Assembly (NCBI GenBank): GCA_017051695.1
Contig: JAFIDK010000004.1
Span: forward strand, 368,498-432,497
Reading direction: 5' to 3'
Source of the DNA: Algoriphagus aestuarii
GTDB lineage: Bacteria; Bacteroidota; Bacteroidia; Cytophagales; Cyclobacteriaceae
Length of the DNA: 64,000 nt
Part shown: positions 61,148 to 64,000 of the stretch, in pieces
Layout of the letters: each line of letters begins with the position of its first letter
How positions within the stretch are numbered: position 1 is the stretch's first letter
Translations under genes and position numbers: made by a program
The notes under the pieces: generated by a model
What the model saw: the letters and a program-made list of their open reading frames with translations, nothing else
The model's database searches: none
What the model was told of the DNA's origin: nothing

Positions 61148-64000
61148 ATGATTAAAAATATTATTCAAAGACCGGTTTTAGCGCTGGTTATATCGATCCT
61201 TCTGATTTTGGCGGGTGCAGCCAGTATGAGACTGCTGCCGGTAGAAAGATTCCCTGAAATCGCTCCTCCAAGTGTCAGCGTTCAGGTGTATTATCCTGGT
61301 GCCAATGCCGAAACTGTAGCCAATTCTGTACTTCTCCCACTGGAAGAAGCCATTAACGGTGCAGAAAACATGAGTTATATCAACTCTACAGCAACCAATT
61401 CAGGTCGAGGTAGATCTACGGTTTATTTCGAACCCGGCACAGATCCAAACGTCGCTGCAGTCGAAATCCAAAACCGGATTTCTAAAGTGATGGAGCAAAT
61501 CCCATCAGAAGTAAGAGAAGCCGGAATTGTGGTTTTAAAAAGACTGAAAGGTTCTTTGATGACAATCAATATCTACAGTGAAAATGGAACCTATGATGAA
61601 ACTTTTCTGAATGCCTACACCAGAATGAACATCAGAAGGGAGCTTAAAAGAGTCAGTGGAATTGCAGAAGCTTCGATTTTGAGATCAAGAGATTATGCCA
61701 TGAGAATCTGGCTAAACCCTGAGAAACTTGCGCTATATGGACTGACTCCAAGAGAGGTTTTAAATGAAGTTCGAGATCAAAGCTTTGAGGCGGCTCCGGG
61801 AAGATTCGGTGAAAATTCAGAGGAAACTTTTGAGATTGTCCTGAAACACTCTGGCCGATTCAGTGAACCAGAGGAATACGAAAACATTGTCATCAAATCA
61901 GAAGAAGATGGCTCTCAATTGAGGTTAAAAGATGTGGCCAGACTGGAGTTTGGAGCATCCAATTATGCCAGTGAAAACAAGCTGGACGGCAAATCTGCCG
62001 TAACCATCGACATCGTACAGCAACAAGGGGCAAATGCTGTGGAGATCGATAAAGCTGTTCGCGAGATCATGGAAAAACAAGCCAAGGCATTTCCGGAAGG
62101 GATGAAATATAAGATCACTTACAGTGTTCGTGATCAAATCGATGAATCCATGCATCACGTTCAAAAAACTCTGATTGAAGCATTTGTACTGGTGTTTTTA
62201 GTAGTATTTATCTTCCTGCAGGATTTCCGGGCGACGATCATTACTGCCATTTCCATCCCGGTTTCTTTGATAGGCACATTCTTTTTCCTTCAGGCGATTG
62301 GAGCCACGATGAACGTATTGAGTATGTTCTCGATCGTGCTCGCTATTGGGATTGTGGTCGATGATGCCATTGTGGTGATAGAGGCCATTTATGAAAAAAT
62401 CCATGAACACGGCATGCATGTGATCGATGCGGTAAACGCAGCCATGTCTGAAATCACAGGAGCTATTATCTCAATTACCATTGTGATTGCGGCAGTGTTT
62501 TTACCTGCCGGGTTCCTGGATGGCCCAGTTGGGGTATTCTATAAAGAATTTGCCTTTACGATCATATTTGCGGTATTGATTTCTGCGGTAAATGCTTTGA
62601 CTCTGGTCCCTGTGCTAAGTGCACTGATCTTAGGCAAAGACAAAAAGAAGAAAGTCCAAAAAGACAATCTGATCGGAAAAATAAAAGCCTCTAGAGGTGT
62701 TTATAAATTCAAGTTTTTCAAAACTGTAGGTCTTAGAAAATTCGATAAAGTCTTTGACAAATTCACAGTACAATATCTGAGACTAGTCAAATGGGCGATT
62801 CTTCGTAGGTGGTGGACCATCGGAGGTTTGGTAGTTGTTTCAGGCTTGACTTTCTTATTGGCTTCCTCTACCCCCAAAGGATTTATCCCCACAGAAGATG
62901 ATAACTTCCTGATTTTCTCACTGACCATGCCGGAAGGTTCCTCTTTGCACAGAACCAACCAATTGCTCCGTGAAGCTGACTCGATTCTACACAAAGAACC
63001 TGCCGTGGCCAGTGTGAACACTGTGTCTGGATATAATATTGTAGATGATTCCGAAAGTGCATCCACAGGTTTGGGTTATGTGAAACTAAAAGAGGTCTCT
63101 GAGAGAGGCGATATTTCGAATATCAAGGAAGTGGTCAAACATTTGACCGAAAAGCTGAGTGTTTTGAATGAAGCCAAAATCAATATGTACCCAAGACCAA
63201 CTGTGCAGGGTTTCGGTAATTTCGATGGGGTGCAGATTGTCCTTCAGGATTATTCAGACGGGGATTTGGCGGAATTTGGCGTGTTAATCAGTGAATTTGT
63301 AGCAGAGCTTTCCCGCCAAAAAGAAATCGAAAAGGCATTTACTTCCTACAACACCAATTTCCCACAATTCAAATTGGACATAGATTACGAAAAAGCCAAA
63401 GCCCTCGGTGTATCTGTGAAAGACATGATGTTTACCATCCAGTCCAATTTCGGCAGAACTCGAGTCGGCGATTTCAACAGATTTACCAGACAATACATGG
63501 TTTACATGCAGTCGGATATTCAGTTCCGTGAAACTCCCGATGCGATTAATTCCATCATGGTCAAAAACAACAAAGATGAGATGGTGCCGCTCAGTTCTTT
63601 TGTAAGACTTGAACAAACCTACGGGCCAGAGACGGTTTTCAGATACAACTTATACAATGCCGCAAGGATCAACATCACTCCTGCTCAGGGATACAGTACC
63701 GGGGATGTAATGAAAATGCTGGAAAAATTCAGTGAGGATAAACTTCCTGCGAACCTAGGTTTTGAATGGACAGGGATGAGTTTGGAAGAAAAGAAATCGG
63801 GTTCGGATACTACCATCATTTTCATCATCAGTATCATTCTCACTTATTTTATTCTGGCTGCCCAATACGAAAGCTTCTGGCTTCCTATGGCTGTGATTCT
63901 CTCTTTGCCTGCCGGTATTTTAGGAGTATTTGCATCTATCAATTTAGCTGGTATTGACAATAACATTTACGTGCAGGTAGGTCTGATTATGTTGATAGGG
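61148..64000 (+). CDS. RND efflux pump permease (HAE1 family), 5' part
   Basis: The reading frame is open for 951 codons to the window edge and continues beyond. The start MIKNIIQRPVLALVISILLILAGAASMRLLPVERFPEIAPP is typical of AcrB-type pumps, with TM1 at about residues 10-28. The proton-relay helix carries VLAIGIVVDDAIVVIEAIYEKI near 396-418, including the two adjacent aspartates. The second half begins with AILRRWWTIGGLVVVSGLT near 550, and the end reads YVQVGLIMLIG of a late TM. It expels drugs, detergents or other amphiphiles, together with the adaptor upstream. The adjacent ATG at 61140 runs into a stop after three codons and is not used. Confidence 0.96.
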   Translation, partial: MIKNIIQRPVLALVISILLILAGAASMRLLPVERFPEIAPPSVSVQVYYPGANAETVANSVLLPLEEAINGAENMSYINSTATNSGRGRSTVYFEPGTDPNVAAVEIQNRISKVMEQIPSEVREAGIVVLKRLKGSLMTINIYSENGTYDETFLNAYTRMNIRRELKRVSGIAEASILRSRDYAMRIWLNPEKLALYGLTPREVLNEVRDQSFEAAPGRFGENSEETFEIVLKHSGRFSEPEEYENIVIKSEEDGSQLRLKDVARLEFGASNYASENKLDGKSAVTIDIVQQQGANAVEIDKAVREIMEKQAKAFPEGMKYKITYSVRDQIDESMHHVQKTLIEAFVLVFLVVFIFLQDFRATIITAISIPVSLIGTFFFLQAIGATMNVLSMFSIVLAIGIVVDDAIVVIEAIYEKIHEHGMHVIDAVNAAMSEITGAIISITIVIAAVFLPAGFLDGPVGVFYKEFAFTIIFAVLISAVNALTLVPVLSALILGKDKKKKVQKDNLIGKIKASRGVYKFKFFKTVGLRKFDKVFDKFTVQYLRLVKWAILRRWWTIGGLVVVSGLTFLLASSTPKGFIPTEDDNFLIFSLTMPEGSSLHRTNQLLREADSILHKEPAVASVNTVSGYNIVDDSESASTGLGYVKLKEVSERGDISNIKEVVKHLTEKLSVLNEAKINMYPRPTVQGFGNFDGVQIVLQDYSDGDLAEFGVLISEFVAELSRQKEIEKAFTSYNTNFPQFKLDIDYEKAKALGVSVKDMMFTIQSNFGRTRVGDFNRFTRQYMVYMQSDIQFRETPDAINSIMVKNNKDEMVPLSSFVRLEQTYGPETVFRYNLYNAARINITPAQGYSTGDVMKMLEKFSEDKLPANLGFEWTGMSLEEKKSGSDTTIIFIISIILTYFILAAQYESFWLPMAVILSLPAGILGVFASINLAGIDNNIYVQVGLIMLIG

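Overview
The window reads as a chromosomal stretch of a Bacteroidota member, most likely a cytophagal marine-type bacterium close to Algoriphagus/Cyclobacteriaceae. This is inferred from the gene families (GSCFA protein, DUF1835, secreted GH29 and GH130 enzymes, BNR-repeat protein, FtsX-type ABC permease of about 800 residues, CreD, S23-type four-helix protein), from the absence of clear Shine-Dalgarno sequences, and from several promoters of the Bacteroidota type (TTG, then TAnnTTTG). No rRNA operon, CRISPR array, prophage or complete insertion sequence is visible.

Layout. 1-9.6 kb: end of an S9 peptidase, a VOC protein, DUF1835, an ECF sigma factor with a membrane partner, then GSCFA, a YyaL-type thioredoxin-domain protein and primosomal helicase PriA. 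10-12 kb: agmatine deiminase and N-carbamoylputrescine amidase, a two-step route from agmatine to putrescine. 12.2-16 kb: an accessory-looking, AT-rich part with two unrecognised genes, a 42-bp tandem array ending in a perfect 42-bp palindrome, dispersed repeats and a GH130 enzyme. 16-22.7 kb: FtsX-type ABC permease with a possible sigma-54 promoter, a tandem 160-bp duplication, a large BNR-repeat protein, an inverted-repeat element and a VapBC toxin-antitoxin pair. 22.9-27 kb: secreted hydrolase, alpha-L-fucosidase, NTF2-like protein, amidohydrolase. 27.2-32 kb: a membrane protein and winged-helix regulator followed by a CreD/DoxX/membrane-protein cluster; both units are preceded by the same 19-bp palindrome, suggesting one local regulon.

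32-50.5 kb: Na+/H+ antiporter, serine hydrolase, oxidoreductase, secreted sugar isomerase-like protein, a CBM9-like orphan, fumarylacetoacetase, ValS, a PGRP-type amidase, a DUF1080 lipoprotein, a lipid kinase/App1 phosphatase pair, M42 peptidase and a PurF-type amidotransferase. 50.7-55.8 kb: a small secreted protein behind a good sigma-54 promoter, an NtrC-type response regulator, a hybrid histidine kinase and a secreted DsrE protein, probably one signalling module. 56-59.5 kb: tRNA-Leu(GAG), folD, an S23-like four-helix gene enclosed by inverted repeats, and lepA. 59.8-64 kb: an RND efflux adaptor and the first 951 codons of its permease.

All calls come from reading the sequence and from family knowledge; no database search was run. 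Start codons were moved downstream where the first in-frame ATG would give an unlikely leader.
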